A stretch of DNA of 25,706 bases from an uncultured Dehalococcoidia bacterium (GCA_903890885.1 CAITCX010000517.1:1-25706), one strand, 5' to 3'; positions 7,302 through 13,999 are shown, counted from the stretch's first letter. The notes: generated from the letters alone by a model not told the origin. A program made the numbers and translations.

Positions 7302-8228
7302 TTACTTCAGTTTGCTAACGCTATTGCTGCCACAGTTAGCCACCCAGGTATTGGTGCCGTCAAAGCAGATGCCAGAGGGTAAGTTGTCCACCGCATAGGT
7401 GCCCAGCCTGCCGCCGTTGCTGGCCTTCAGTTTAGTGACATCGTTGCTTTCCTGGTTTGTTACCCAGATATTGCTGCCGTCAAAGCAGATGCCCATAGGG
7501 AAGTTGCCCACCGCATAGGTGCCCAGTATGCTGCCGTCGCTGGCTTTCAGTTTAGTGACGTTGTTGCTTTCTTTGTTTACCACCCATATATTAGCGCCGT
7601 CAAAGCAGACACTGGAGGGTAAGTTGCCCACATCATAGTAGTCCAGCCTGCTGCCGTCGCTGGCTTTCAATTTAAATACATCGTTGCTTTCCTGGTTTAC
7701 CACCCATATATTAGCGCCGTCAAAGCAGATGCCCATAGGGAAGTTGCCCACCGCATAGGTGCCCACCATGCTGCCGTCGCTGGCTTTCAGTTTGGTGACG
7801 GTGCCGTTGCCCCAATTTGCCGTCCAGATATGGGTGCCGTCAAAGCAGATACCCATGGGGCAGTCTCCTACCGCATAGGTGCCCAGCATGCTGCCGTCGC
7901 TGGCTTTCAGCTTGGTCACGTTGTTTCTGCTTCCGTTAGCCGTCCAGATATTGGTGCCGTCAAAGCAGATGCCGGCGAGATTAGCTCCCACCGCATACGT
8001 TCCAATTATGCTGCCGTCGCTGGCTTTCAGTTTGGTGACGTCGTTGCTGCCTCCGTTAGTAGTCCAGATATTGGTGCCGTCATAGCAGATGCCAAAGGGG
8101 GAGTCGCCCACTACATAGGTTCCGATGGCCGGCAACGGAGAAGATGACGCCTGTTTTCCGTTAGCGGTACAAGCCGTTAATAAAAGAGATAATAAGAGCA
8201 CAACAATTAAAATCCTTGTTTTTCGCAT
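7302..8228 (-). CDS. Seven-repeat YVTN/NHL-type beta-propeller lipoprotein
   Basis: This is a 308-residue lipoprotein. The N-terminus MRKTRILIVVLLLSLLLTAC has a canonical lipobox (LTAC), so the mature protein starts at Cys20 and is anchored outside the membrane. After a short linker come seven repeats of 40 residues beginning at about residue 35, each with the pattern GTYAVG, then GICFDG-x-NIW, then N-x-x-S-N-x-VTKLKASDGS. Seven repeats of this kind should close one seven-bladed propeller with no extra domain. Repeats 4-5 and 6-7 resemble each other pairwise (GNFPMG then NLPS), which suggests an 80-residue duplication. The ribosome site is AAGGA about 9 bases before the ATG. YVTN propellers usually bind proteins or surfaces; no catalytic residues are evident. 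A scrap of a paralogue lies at 2757-2822. Confidence 0.88.
   Translation of the reverse strand: MRKTRILIVVLLLSLLLTACTANGKQASSSPLPAIGTYVVGDSPFGICYDGTNIWTTNGGSNDVTKLKASDGSIIGTYAVGANLAGICFDGTNIWTANGSRNNVTKLKASDGSMLGTYAVGDCPMGICFDGTHIWTANWGNGTVTKLKASDGSMVGTYAVGNFPMGICFDGANIWVVNQESNDVFKLKASDGSRLDYYDVGNLPSSVCFDGANIWVVNKESNNVTKLKASDGSILGTYAVGNFPMGICFDGSNIWVTNQESNDVTKLKASNGGRLGTYAVDNLPSGICFDGTNTWVANCGSNSVSKLK
7305..8126 (-). repeat. 120-bp tandem repeat, seven copies, inside the propeller gene
   Basis: The seven 40-codon units are visible at DNA level as repeating blocks such as CTGCCGTCGCTGGCTTTCAG and GCCGTCAAAGCAGATGCC, spaced 120 bases apart. The unit length is kept exactly, so copy-number change would keep the frame but alter the blade number. 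Confidence 0.85.
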
Positions 8229-8498
8229 TTCCTGGTTTCCTTATTGAATCGTCTTCAAAGTATTATTTCTGGTCCACCCTATGAACTTGATAACAGGCTA
8301 ATAATAACTTGGGCAGCAGTGTGTGTCAATTTGAACCAGAGGGGACGGTGTGTCTGAAGTGTCTTCCCTCCAATTGTTTTGCTGCTATTCCCCTGCATAG
8401 CGAAATCCAGTCTCCAATCTTTTAGCGCAACTGGATTCTTGACCTGGCGTTTCTCTATGAAAAATTGTTTCACAAACATCCGTGCTAAGTATACATTT
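8229..8498. other. Intergenic region between propeller gene and abiE operon
   Basis: No gene is supported. It holds one copy of a GGGGACGGTGTG element (8335-8361) and a long-loop inverted repeat, AATCCAGT (8404-8411) with ACTGGATT (8430-8437). A 66-codon minus-strand frame across it lacks a ribosome site and family resemblance. There is no clear T-tract terminator for the abiE operon. Confidence 0.4.
8335..8361 (+). repeat. Dispersed GGGGACGRTGTG element, copy 1
   Basis: ACCAGAGGGGACGGTGTG followed by TCTGAAGTG matches 12430-12455 with two substitutions and one indel. Both copies lie in intergenic DNA. The unit resembles short GC-rich elements scattered through some clostridial genomes, but that link is from memory. 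Confidence 0.55.
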
Positions 8499-9302
8499 TT
8501 ACAAATTGGCTATAACCAGTTCTTTGAGTAATTTTTCTATCTCCCGTAGTATCGTTTCAAATGCCGGAAGCTGAAGAATTTGTTGTTCAAGTTCACTCGA
8601 CCAGTATTGTTTAAGTGTAGCGCTATCTTTCGGTAGAAAATCACTAATGCCTGTGAAAACGAGATTTTTATGGATTAGCTTTTTAGTTAGTACCTGACCC
8701 AACAGTTTGAAGTCCAATAGGGAGGCTTGCTCTTTAAGTAGTCGCCAGACATCATAATAGTCCCGTGCCTTGCCTCTCTCGAGCAAACTCCTGATTTTCT
8801 CAGCCAGTAACTCTTCAAGACGGTAGGCTAGTACGGACTCACCTTCAGATAAGAACGGTTGAGATAAAATGAGCCTTTGTTCAGGCTCAAGGCAAAGTGG
8901 TTCATCAAAACTCAGATCCATGAAAATCATACCTGGATATGCTAACGGACCGGTAAATTGTGCCCTGACACGGGCATATCCATTCGGTTTATGCAGCATT
9001 TTCGTGGTGAGTCTTATCTGAGATGTTCGCTCTAGCTGGAAGTACCATTCATCCATGGCATTCCGTAGTTCCTTCTCATTCATTTCCTGTTTAACGGTAA
9101 AATCCAGGTCTTCTGAATAGCGCCAGTCGGCAAAGTAAACCTTGCGTAAAGCGGTACCGCCTTTGAATACCAATAAGCTTTTAAGCGACGCCACCTGGGA
9201 GAGAGCCTTCAGTACCTCGGTGAGGACATAATCTTTCTCCAGAACACCCAGGCCTATCTTTTCCCGATTGGCCAGTCTTTGTAAATCTGTCCTCGAAATC
9301 AT
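8499..9302 (-). CDS. abiEii: AbiEii-type nucleotidyltransferase toxin (type IV TA system)
   Basis: This is a 267-residue member of the AbiEii/DUF1814 nucleotidyltransferase family. The core motifs are present: FKGGTALRK (residues 46-54, with the GG-T signature), RYSEDLDF with the metal-binding pair Asp65 and Asp67, the later strand FMDLSFDEP, and the family's AEKIRSLLERGKARDYYDVW helix. Related toxins transfer nucleotides to tRNA and arrest growth; the donor for this one is not known. ATG 9302 is preferred over the in-frame ATG at 9317 because AAGGA lies 7 bases upstream. Its ATGA overlaps the stop of the antitoxin gene by 4 bases, which predicts translational coupling and fixes the two as an operon. 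Modules like this give abortive phage resistance or stabilise mobile DNA. Confidence 0.9.
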   Translation of the reverse strand: MISRTDLQRLANREKIGLGVLEKDYVLTEVLKALSQVASLKSLLVFKGGTALRKVYFADWRYSEDLDFTVKQEMNEKELRNAMDEWYFQLERTSQIRLTTKMLHKPNGYARVRAQFTGPLAYPGMIFMDLSFDEPLCLEPEQRLILSQPFLSEGESVLAYRLEELLAEKIRSLLERGKARDYYDVWRLLKEQASLLDFKLLGQVLTKKLIHKNLVFTGISDFLPKDSATLKQYWSSELEQQILQLPAFETILREIEKLLKELVIANL

Positions 9303-10123
9303 CGTTGATCCTTCCATTGTGACAATTCATTTTCTGGAAGATTCACAATTATCTTCCATCGCTCGATATGCTTGCCCTTGGGCTTAGAAAGAATATCCAG
9401 CGGGGTATATCGGGTACTCAGGTTACTCTGCAGGATCTTTATGGCTTTCTCGGCCCGGAATCCCAGGGATTCAATAAGATACCCCAGGCGTTGGCTGGCA
9501 GCCCGGTTGCCATTCCGCCTGGAATATTCAGCCAGTTTGGTAAAATCCAGATCCTCTCGCCCGTACCACAAGGCCTTGGCTACTTCTCCTATTCCTCCGC
9601 AGTAACGTATCTGGTCCAGGCAATCTACGATGGTTTTTTCGGGTTCTGAAATATTGATTTGGTAGTTATCGATAGTAATCTGCTTAATTCCGAAATATTT
9701 TCGCTCAGGCAATTTGACCATTTGATAGGTTACCCCGGAAATTATCAGAGAAGATTTCAGCTTACGTTTGGTAGAGGCTATATATACTTTGCGGCTAATC
9801 TGTTCGGTATAGCCGTAATAATTCAAGGCGCTGCGAAAACCTATATAATAGGGGTCGATTAGATAAGAGCCGATGATAAATTCATGCTCTGTCCATTCTC
9901 GCTCTCTGCCAGCTTCAAACGGTATTATCAGGTATTTACCCTTCTCAATACGTTGCAGCCAGCCACGTTTGACTAATGTTGACAATAATTCACGCAACCT
10001 GCGATTATCGCTGCCATATGCTTTGACAGCATCCTCGTAGATAAAAATACGTTTACCCTGGCGAGAGATCTGTGCTAACAGATCGCTTCCAGCCCCACCA
10101 AGTGTTCTGACGTTATATGACAT
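9299..10123 (-). CDS. abiEi: AbiEi-type antitoxin / transcriptional repressor
   Basis: This is a 274-residue protein of the AbiEi family. The N-terminal winged helix (about residues 20-70: FIYEDAVKAYGSDNRRLRELLSTLVKRGWLQRIEKGKYLI) is the DNA-binding part. The following region holds IGSYLIDPYYIGFRSALNYYG and the family signature ISEPEKTIVDCLD near residue 160, then a helical C-terminal domain. In type IV systems the antitoxin represses its own operon and counters the toxin without binding it directly. The start at 10123 has AGAGG 8 bases upstream, and the gene lies directly after a strong promoter with a palindrome. It ends with a 4-base overlap into the toxin gene. Order (antitoxin first) and length are normal for the family. 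Confidence 0.88.
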   Translation of the reverse strand: MSYNVRTLGGAGSDLLAQISRQGKRIFIYEDAVKAYGSDNRRLRELLSTLVKRGWLQRIEKGKYLIIPFEAGREREWTEHEFIIGSYLIDPYYIGFRSALNYYGYTEQISRKVYIASTKRKLKSSLIISGVTYQMVKLPERKYFGIKQITIDNYQINISEPEKTIVDCLDQIRYCGGIGEVAKALWYGREDLDFTKLAEYSRRNGNRAASQRLGYLIESLGFRAEKAIKILQSNLSTRYTPLDILSKPKGKHIERWKIIVNLPENELSQWKDQR

Positions 10124-10145
10124 TATTGTCGCCTCTTAGCCGACT

Positions 10146-10175
10146 ATTATAGCATAAAACGTCATTAAATGACAA
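10146..10175 (-). promoter_or_regulatory. abiE promoter with overlapping operator palindrome
   Basis: Read leftward, TTGTCA (10170-10175), an 18-base spacer and TATAAT (10146-10151), extended by TG one base before it, form a good promoter ending 23 bases before the abiEi start. A perfect 6-1-6 palindrome, GTCATTAAATGAC (10161-10173), overlaps the -35 box. A related TGTCATATAACG lies over the start codon. Two such sites would suit autorepression by AbiEi, whose relatives bind inverted repeats in their promoters. Confidence 0.7.
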
Positions 10176-10286
10176 CTGCCTTAAAGCCTTTCTTGGTTAA
10201 ACCTATTTGCTGTCGTCTCCTCTTTAGCTATTTGTACCGCCCCATGTCTGGTTGCCAGCCAGGATTGAGTTTCTGCTGCGGCAGGC

Positions 10287-10349
10287 TTATTTGGCCACCC
10301 CGCTGTTCTGCGCTGCCTTAGGCTGAGGGGTGTCAATGGTACGTTCCAT
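10287..10349 (-). CDS. Possible 20-residue peptide
   Basis: The frame ATG 10349 to TAA 10287-10289 encodes MERTIDTPQPKAAQNSGVAK. Its support is a near-ideal ribosome site, AAAGGAG, 5 bases before the ATG. No promoter is clear, and no family is recognised. It could be the preserved start of a deleted gene or a chance frame. Confidence 0.25.
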   Translation of the reverse strand: MERTIDTPQPKAAQNSGVAK

Positions 10350-10614
10350 CTGCTCTCCTTTACCCGGGCTGGTTCAATTAAACGTGATACAGCCTGATAT
10401 TTCCTTTTCCAGGAATAAGAAAAAGTTATACAAAAATGGATTCTGATTCTTTAAGTGCCTGAGGATATCCCGATGTTTTTGCATTAGTAACAAATATTAG
10501 AAGTGAACAAAGATGAACATTAACACAAGAACAAGATTTCGGACAATATCGCCATAGTAAACCGGTCTTTTTTTAGAGCGGGCTTTTTAGTTTTTGGAAT
10601 AAAATTAGAAAAGA

Positions 10615-10631
10615 GAGGACTTTGTGAGAAT
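10615..10631 (+). repeat. GAGGACTT element, partial copy D
   Basis: GAGGACTTTGTGAGAAT matches the core of the three other copies, preceded by a similar A-rich run. The TATAAT box found downstream in the other copies is missing, and the match stops at 10631. It lies about 20 bases beyond the end of the repeat-protein gene. Confidence 0.6.
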
Positions 10632-10650
10632 CCCCCATTCCGCTTGTCAA

Positions 10651-12318
10651 TTATTTTATTATGATTTGTAACCCAATGTCGCAATCCCCTTTAGTACCAT
10701 TTACCCTCCCACCCGCCCAATAGCTACCCGCTTCTTCCTTGGAGAGTCCCGTTTGTCCATACGAATTCCCAAAGAATGTGTACCCGGAGTATATGCCCAG
10801 CATATCATGATTGTCTAAGAGAGAAGGGTTGTCCTCGTCCCATACTCCAACCTCCCAGTATAGGAAAGGCCCTGCCTCAGGTGTGTCGAAAATAACCTTC
10901 CATTCAGGCTGCCAGTTTTCCCCAATCACATCATTATCGCTCTTGCTGGTCGTGCCAGAACTGGGGAAGCGGCTAATGACCTCACCTAACACATTGCCGT
11001 TGAAAAAATCGGCAACCCGGGTCCAGACATATATTTCAGCATCGAAGGAATCCCCATTTTCGTAAATATCGATCGGGTTTAGTCTCACTTCGACGGGGCG
11101 GTTCAAGGCCTCTGTATAGAGTATTCGGTAGCTAAACACAGCATTTCTATTATGTGCCCAATATACCTTCCCAATATCTGGCCCCGCGCCCCAGTTTTCC
11201 TCACGGGTGTAGGTGTAGTCATAAACACCGATGAAATCGGCGGCCTGTTCCCGCATGCTTTTCAAGTAATTAGTTGGATCCTGATCAGGATTTGGGGCTA
11301 TGGACTGTCCATTGATTGAGAACCAGCTTGGAACATTCTCCACGGCCCATTCTTTCCAATTTTGAACGTCGTCATCGTCCCACGCCATCATAAATAAGCG
11401 AAGACCATCACCCATCTGGTCTTCGGGAAGACAAAAGATCGGGAGATTTACGCTTATTATGGTGCCGTTAGGCGCTTCGTGCCATTGCTTAACGGGAAAC
11501 CTCGCGTTTTGCACCTTGTCACCCGTGCTTGCGCCAGAAAATATCTCTATCTCGCCAGGCCCTCCACTGTCCGAGTTGTCCAGAATCTGCACGGAATCAA
11601 GGAAAACCGCTATATACTTGTTAGGATCTGGAGGAAGCGTCTCTGTCGTTCTTGTCGGTGATATCATCGGAAGGGAAGGATTCAGCAATCCCGTATTTGG
11701 AAGAGATGTTACCTTGGGGGACACAGTCGATGGTGCAATCAGCGGTCCGGGAAGAGATGTTGACCTGGAGGATGCTGTCGAGCGAGTGGTAAGTGGGATT
11801 GAGGACGTTGCCTCTGGAGGTACCCCCGGTAGTGCAGTTACCAGTCCAGTGGGAGGTGGTACCCTGGAGGATGCCGTTGAGCGTGTCGTTAACGGCCTTG
11901 AGGCAGTTCCCTCAGGGGCCGTAATCGACGGTTCTATTAACGAACCCGGGAGAGTTGTTGCCCTGGGAAGTGCCGTCGAGCGGGTGGTTAGTGGGGTTGA
12001 TGAGGTTGACGCAGGGGACTCTGCCGGTAGTACAGTTACCATTCCCGTGAGAGGTGGTACCCTGGAGATCGCAGTCGGACGTGTTATTAAAGGGCTCGCA
12101 GGTGTTGCATCGAGGGATTCCACTGGCGTTAGCTGCTGACTGCTGGGACTGGATTGGGCCGGCCGTATAGGAACCTTGAGATTCGGCGGCGCCCCGCGTA
12201 GTGTATCGTTTTCCGTTCCCGGTCCCAGTGGGCCAGTTGCGCAGGCCATAGGGACTGCCAACAAAAATAAAAACAACAAGACACAAAGTATTCCTGTTGG
12301 AAATCCTTTACTTTTCAT
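10651..12318 (-). CDS. Exported protein with alternating Pro/Ser/Thr-rich repeats
   Basis: This is a 555-residue protein of unknown family. ATG 12318 is chosen over the upstream GTG/ATG choices because AAGGGGG sits about 5 bases before it. The first 28 residues (FPTGILCVLLFLFLLAVPMACA) are a signal peptide; the Cys has Pro at -3, so it is probably not a lipobox. Residues about 30-230 are a Pro/Ser/Thr-rich stalk with four 33-residue units (84-215), each of the first three ending PLTTRSTA. Residues about 240-555 are globular, rich in Asp and aromatic residues (MMAWDDDDVQNWKEW, EVGVWDEDNPSLLDNHD) with no motif I recognise. The layout, a stalk holding a distal domain, fits a cell-surface or secreted protein. 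A weak promoter (TTGCCT, 17 bases, TAAATA on the minus strand) may lie just upstream. Confidence 0.8.
   Translation of the reverse strand: MKSKGFPTGILCVLLFLFLLAVPMACATGPLGPGTENDTLRGAPPNLKVPIRPAQSSPSSQQLTPVESLDATPASPLITRPTAISRVPPLTGMVTVLPAESPASTSSTPLTTRSTALPRATTLPGSLIEPSITAPEGTASRPLTTRSTASSRVPPPTGLVTALPGVPPEATSSIPLTTRSTASSRSTSLPGPLIAPSTVSPKVTSLPNTGLLNPSLPMISPTRTTETLPPDPNKYIAVFLDSVQILDNSDSGGPGEIEIFSGASTGDKVQNARFPVKQWHEAPNGTIISVNLPIFCLPEDQMGDGLRLFMMAWDDDDVQNWKEWAVENVPSWFSINGQSIAPNPDQDPTNYLKSMREQAADFIGVYDYTYTREENWGAGPDIGKVYWAHNRNAVFSYRILYTEALNRPVEVRLNPIDIYENGDSFDAEIYVWTRVADFFNGNVLGEVISRFPSSGTTSKSDNDVIGENWQPEWKVIFDTPEAGPFLYWEVGVWDEDNPSLLDNHDMLGIYSGYTFFGNSYGQTGLSKEEAGSYWAGGRVNGTKGDCDIGLQIIIK
11674..12069 (-). 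repeat. Four 99-bp units in an A-B-A-B order within the stalk
   Basis: The units encode 33 residues each. Types alternate: A contains RVPPLTG or RVPPPTG with V-T; B contains LPGSLIEPS or LPGPLIAPS. Units 1-3 end PLTTRSTA; the fourth has drifted. The true period is therefore 198 bp, which indicates duplication of a two-unit block. Confidence 0.8.
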
Positions 12319-12429
12319 AGGCACCCCCTTATTATTTACCACTATATACCATTTTAGGCAACCGCGATGGGGTGCGTTACATTTTATCCCTTAGTAACTT
12401 TGAACAATTCTCTGCACAGTTTTACAAAA

Positions 12430-12455
12430 ACCAGGGGGACGATGTGTTTGAAGTG
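12430..12455 (+). repeat. Dispersed GGGGACGRTGTG element, copy 2
   Basis: ACCAGGGGGACGATGTG followed by TTTGAAGTG matches 8335-8361 with one indel and two substitutions. It lies between the divergent repeat-protein gene and the MNT gene. Confidence 0.55.
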
Positions 12456-12522
12456 AACATGCATAATTTAAAAATGCTGTATAATTGCCTTAATAAAGGA
12501 ATTTATCCTTGTGCCTATCAAC

Positions 12523-12566
12523 TTGACAATTCCCTGATCGCAGTATAATATACTGCTATCGCAGTA
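12523..12566 (+). promoter_or_regulatory. Promoter and operator of the MNT-HEPN operon
   Basis: A perfect -35 TTGACA (12523-12528) is followed by TATAAT at 12544-12549 (spacing 15) or TAATAT at 12546-12551 (spacing 17). The -10 area lies in a perfect 7-3-7 palindrome, GCAGTATAATATACTGC (12540-12556). A direct repeat ATCGCAGTA occurs at 12537-12545 and 12558-12566, 21 bases apart, so both sites face the same side of the helix. This is a good candidate operator for the winged-helix domain of the downstream protein. The leader before ATG 12576 is very short, and no Shine-Dalgarno site is visible. Confidence 0.7.
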
Positions 12567-12575
12567 AATAATACT

Positions 12576-13175
12576 ATGTATAACGATTTATTACCGGCTT
12601 TATTGGGGTCTAAGCTAAGAGCAAAAGTGCTCGGATGGCTGTTCATCCACATCGATGAGCGTTATTTTGTCCGGCAGCTTACGGCTTTACTTGGTTTGGA
12701 TTCTACCAATTTAAGCCGTGAGCTCGCGCGCCTGGAAAAACTGGGTCTGTTAGTCTCTACCACTTCAGGTAAACAAAAATATTACCAGGCTAACCCCAGG
12801 AGCCCTATCTTTAATGAACTGCACAACCTCATGGTAAAGACAGCCGGAGTGGTAGATATCTTGCGTTCTGCCTTGAATCCAGCCGACCGGCAGATAAATT
12901 TGGCTTTTATTTTTGGGTCTGTTGCTAACAGGACAGAAGACAGGGCCAGTGATATCGATATTATGATAATCGGTGATATCACGTTTGACGATGTTGTTAG
13001 CCTCTTGAATTCGGCTGAGAAAACCCTGGGCCGGGAAGTTAATTCTGTTGTTTATCCACTTGAAGAGTTTCAATTGAAAGTTAAGAGTGACCATCACTTC
13101 GTTAACTCGGTACTTGAAGGGGAAAAGATCTTTTTAATCGGAGATGAGAATGAGCTTAACCGACTTAGCCGGTGA
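12576..13175 (+). CDS. Winged-helix plus minimal nucleotidyltransferase (MNT) protein, antitoxin-like
   Basis: This is a 199-residue fusion. Residues about 10-70 form a winged helix (KVLGWLFIHIDERYFVRQLTALLGLDSTNLSRELARLEKLGLL and the wing KQKYYQAN). Residues about 105-170 form a minimal nucleotidyltransferase: FIFGSVANRTEDRASDIDI fits GS-x10-DxD with Gly114, Ser115, Asp126 and Asp128. The place of the third carboxylate reads EVNSVVY, with Asn rather than Asp, as I recall from other wHTH-fused members. In known MNT-HEPN (type VII) pairs the MNT protein adds AMP to the HEPN toxin and silences it. Here the added winged helix suggests it also represses its own operon at 12540-12566. The end overlaps the HEPN gene by 26 bases, so the two are co-translated. 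Confidence 0.82.
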   Translation: MYNDLLPALLGSKLRAKVLGWLFIHIDERYFVRQLTALLGLDSTNLSRELARLEKLGLLVSTTSGKQKYYQANPRSPIFNELHNLMVKTAGVVDILRSALNPADRQINLAFIFGSVANRTEDRASDIDIMIIGDITFDDVVSLLNSAEKTLGREVNSVVYPLEEFQLKVKSDHHFVNSVLEGEKIFLIGDENELNRLSR

Positions 13176-13587
13176 AGGTAAATTCAAAGCTCATAAAACA
13201 AGTAAGTCTGAAATCACGCAGTTGTTGGCGGTTTTTGACAGAGACCTGGCGGATGCCCAAATATCCAACCTCAGTACTGACAGGCGTTTTATCATGGCTT
13301 ATAGTGCTGCGCTAACCATGGGTATTGCCGCGCTGGCTGCCAGTGGCTATCGCGCTGGCAGTGAGGGTCATCATTATTGGACTATTCAGTCATTGGCTTT
13401 TACTCTGGGAACAGATCCGAGGACCGTAGAGAAATTGAACAAGTTCCGCCACAAGCGTAATATCGCTGATTATGAAAGAATTGGCATGGCTTCTGGGCAA
13501 GAAGTGAGTGAAATGTTAGACCTGGCAAAAAGATTGCGGCTGGATTTAGTAGAATGGTTAAAAATCCACCATCCCGAATTGACATAA
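13150..13587 (+). CDS. HEPN-domain protein, toxin-like partner of the MNT protein
   Basis: This is a 145-residue all-helical protein. ATG 13150 is preferred over ATG 13144 because GGAG lies 6 bases upstream of it. The fold signs are FIMAYSAALTMGIAALAASGYR (helix 2), HHYWTIQSLAFTLG, then FRHKRNIADYER and LDLAKRLRLDLVEWLKIHHPEL. Classic HEPN RNases have R-x(4-6)-H with a nearby Tyr target for AMP. Here the region reads Arg100-His-Lys-Arg103-Asn-Ile-Ala-Asp-Tyr108, that is, RN followed by Tyr where His is expected. This variant resembles the SAV_6107-type HEPN group, where catalytic ability is uncertain. Its place in one operon with an MNT gene argues for a toxin-antitoxin or RNA-targeting pair. 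Whether it is an active RNase cannot be told from sequence. Confidence 0.78.
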   Translation: MSLTDLAGEGKFKAHKTSKSEITQLLAVFDRDLADAQISNLSTDRRFIMAYSAALTMGIAALAASGYRAGSEGHHYWTIQSLAFTLGTDPRTVEKLNKFRHKRNIADYERIGMASGQEVSEMLDLAKRLRLDLVEWLKIHHPELT

Positions 13588-13772
13588 TATCTGCCTTATT
13601 TATTCCAAAATCAAGCCGTGTTTCTAGTATAAATTGAGCCTCCCCAACCTCCCCGACTGGCATTTGTTTGTTCCTTACCTCCTGTAATTCTTCAGCTTGA
13701 AGACGTTTTTATCCACTTGCGCCCTGAATTGTGAAATATTCAGAAAAAAAGCCCCAAATGTGAGAAAAAAGA

Positions 13773-13802
13773 GAGGACTTAGTGAGAATTGGAGTGTATA
13801 AT
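13773..13802 (+). repeat. GAGGACTT element copy C with TATAAT
   Basis: GAGGACTTAGTGAGAATTGG followed by TATAAT at 13797-13802. The upstream run of A with GCCCC also resembles the copy at 23298. It probably works as a promoter: the conserved block covers the expected -35 zone, although no TTGACA is present. Confidence 0.65.
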
Positions 13803-13807
13803 ATATA

Positions 13808-13890
13808 TGTCAGGATAACTGACACTTCTCTTACCTCCCTCCACAAGCTTCAGCCCGACCTGGCACAGGTCGGGCTGAAGACTTTTAAAT
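13808..13890 (+). ncRNA. Candidate small RNA of about 80 nt
   Basis: This is a prediction from structure only. A TATAAT box ends at 13802, so transcription would begin near 13809. The transcript would have a 6-5-6 hairpin (TGTCAG, GATAA, CTGACA at 13808-13824), an unpaired C-rich stretch CTTCTCTTACCTCCCTCCAC (13825-13844) and a 15-bp terminator hairpin. The CCTCCCTCC motif is complementary to Shine-Dalgarno sequences. C-rich single-stranded loops of this sort are how several Gram-positive regulatory RNAs block translation. No known RNA family is claimed. Confidence 0.4.
13848..13886 (+). terminator. Strong rho-independent terminator hairpin
   Basis: CTTCAGCCCGACCTG (13848-13862) pairs perfectly with CAGGTCGGGCTGAAG (13866-13880) around a 3-base loop and is followed by ACTTTT. 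The 15-bp GC-rich stem is the best hairpin in the window. The T-tract is on the plus-strand side, so it ends rightward transcription from the HEPN operon or from the small-RNA promoter. Confidence 0.75.
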
Positions 13891-13999
13891 GGGTTAAATC
13901 CAAAAACCATCACAGCCGGATGCCCCCACCATGAAGGTTATTCAATTTCTTCTTCAGTGGAACCCCTTTTCGGGTTGCACAGCCCCTCCTGGTTCTTAT

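Larger units (their letters stand above)
10124..10650. other. Intergenic region, mostly unassigned
   Basis: Apart from the abiE promoter, a 20-codon minus-strand frame and a partial copy of the GAGGACTT element, nothing is recognised. The part near 10230-10340 is richer in GC than its surroundings; 10440-10600 is AT-rich. Confidence 0.4.
13588..13999. other. Intergenic region between convergent HEPN and export-permease genes
   Basis: No protein gene is supported. The middle part holds a GAGGACTT element with TATAAT, a small hairpin, a C-rich stretch and a strong terminator hairpin, listed separately. No good terminator for the leftward export operon was seen; AACCC/GGGTT around 13963-13978 is short and has no T-tract. 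Confidence 0.5.

Noticed and set aside
7305..8126. Regular repeats that could suggest a CRISPR array
   Set aside because: The 120-bp period is fully coding, with no short repeat/unique spacer alternation; it is the propeller.
8279..8479. 66-codon minus-strand open frame after the abiE operon
   Set aside because: No ribosome site or family resemblance, and it crosses a dispersed repeat element.
11459..12139. 226-codon plus-strand open frame
   Set aside because: It lies wholly antisense to the Pro/Ser/Thr-rich repeat gene; its openness comes from the repeat's base composition, and there is no ribosome site.
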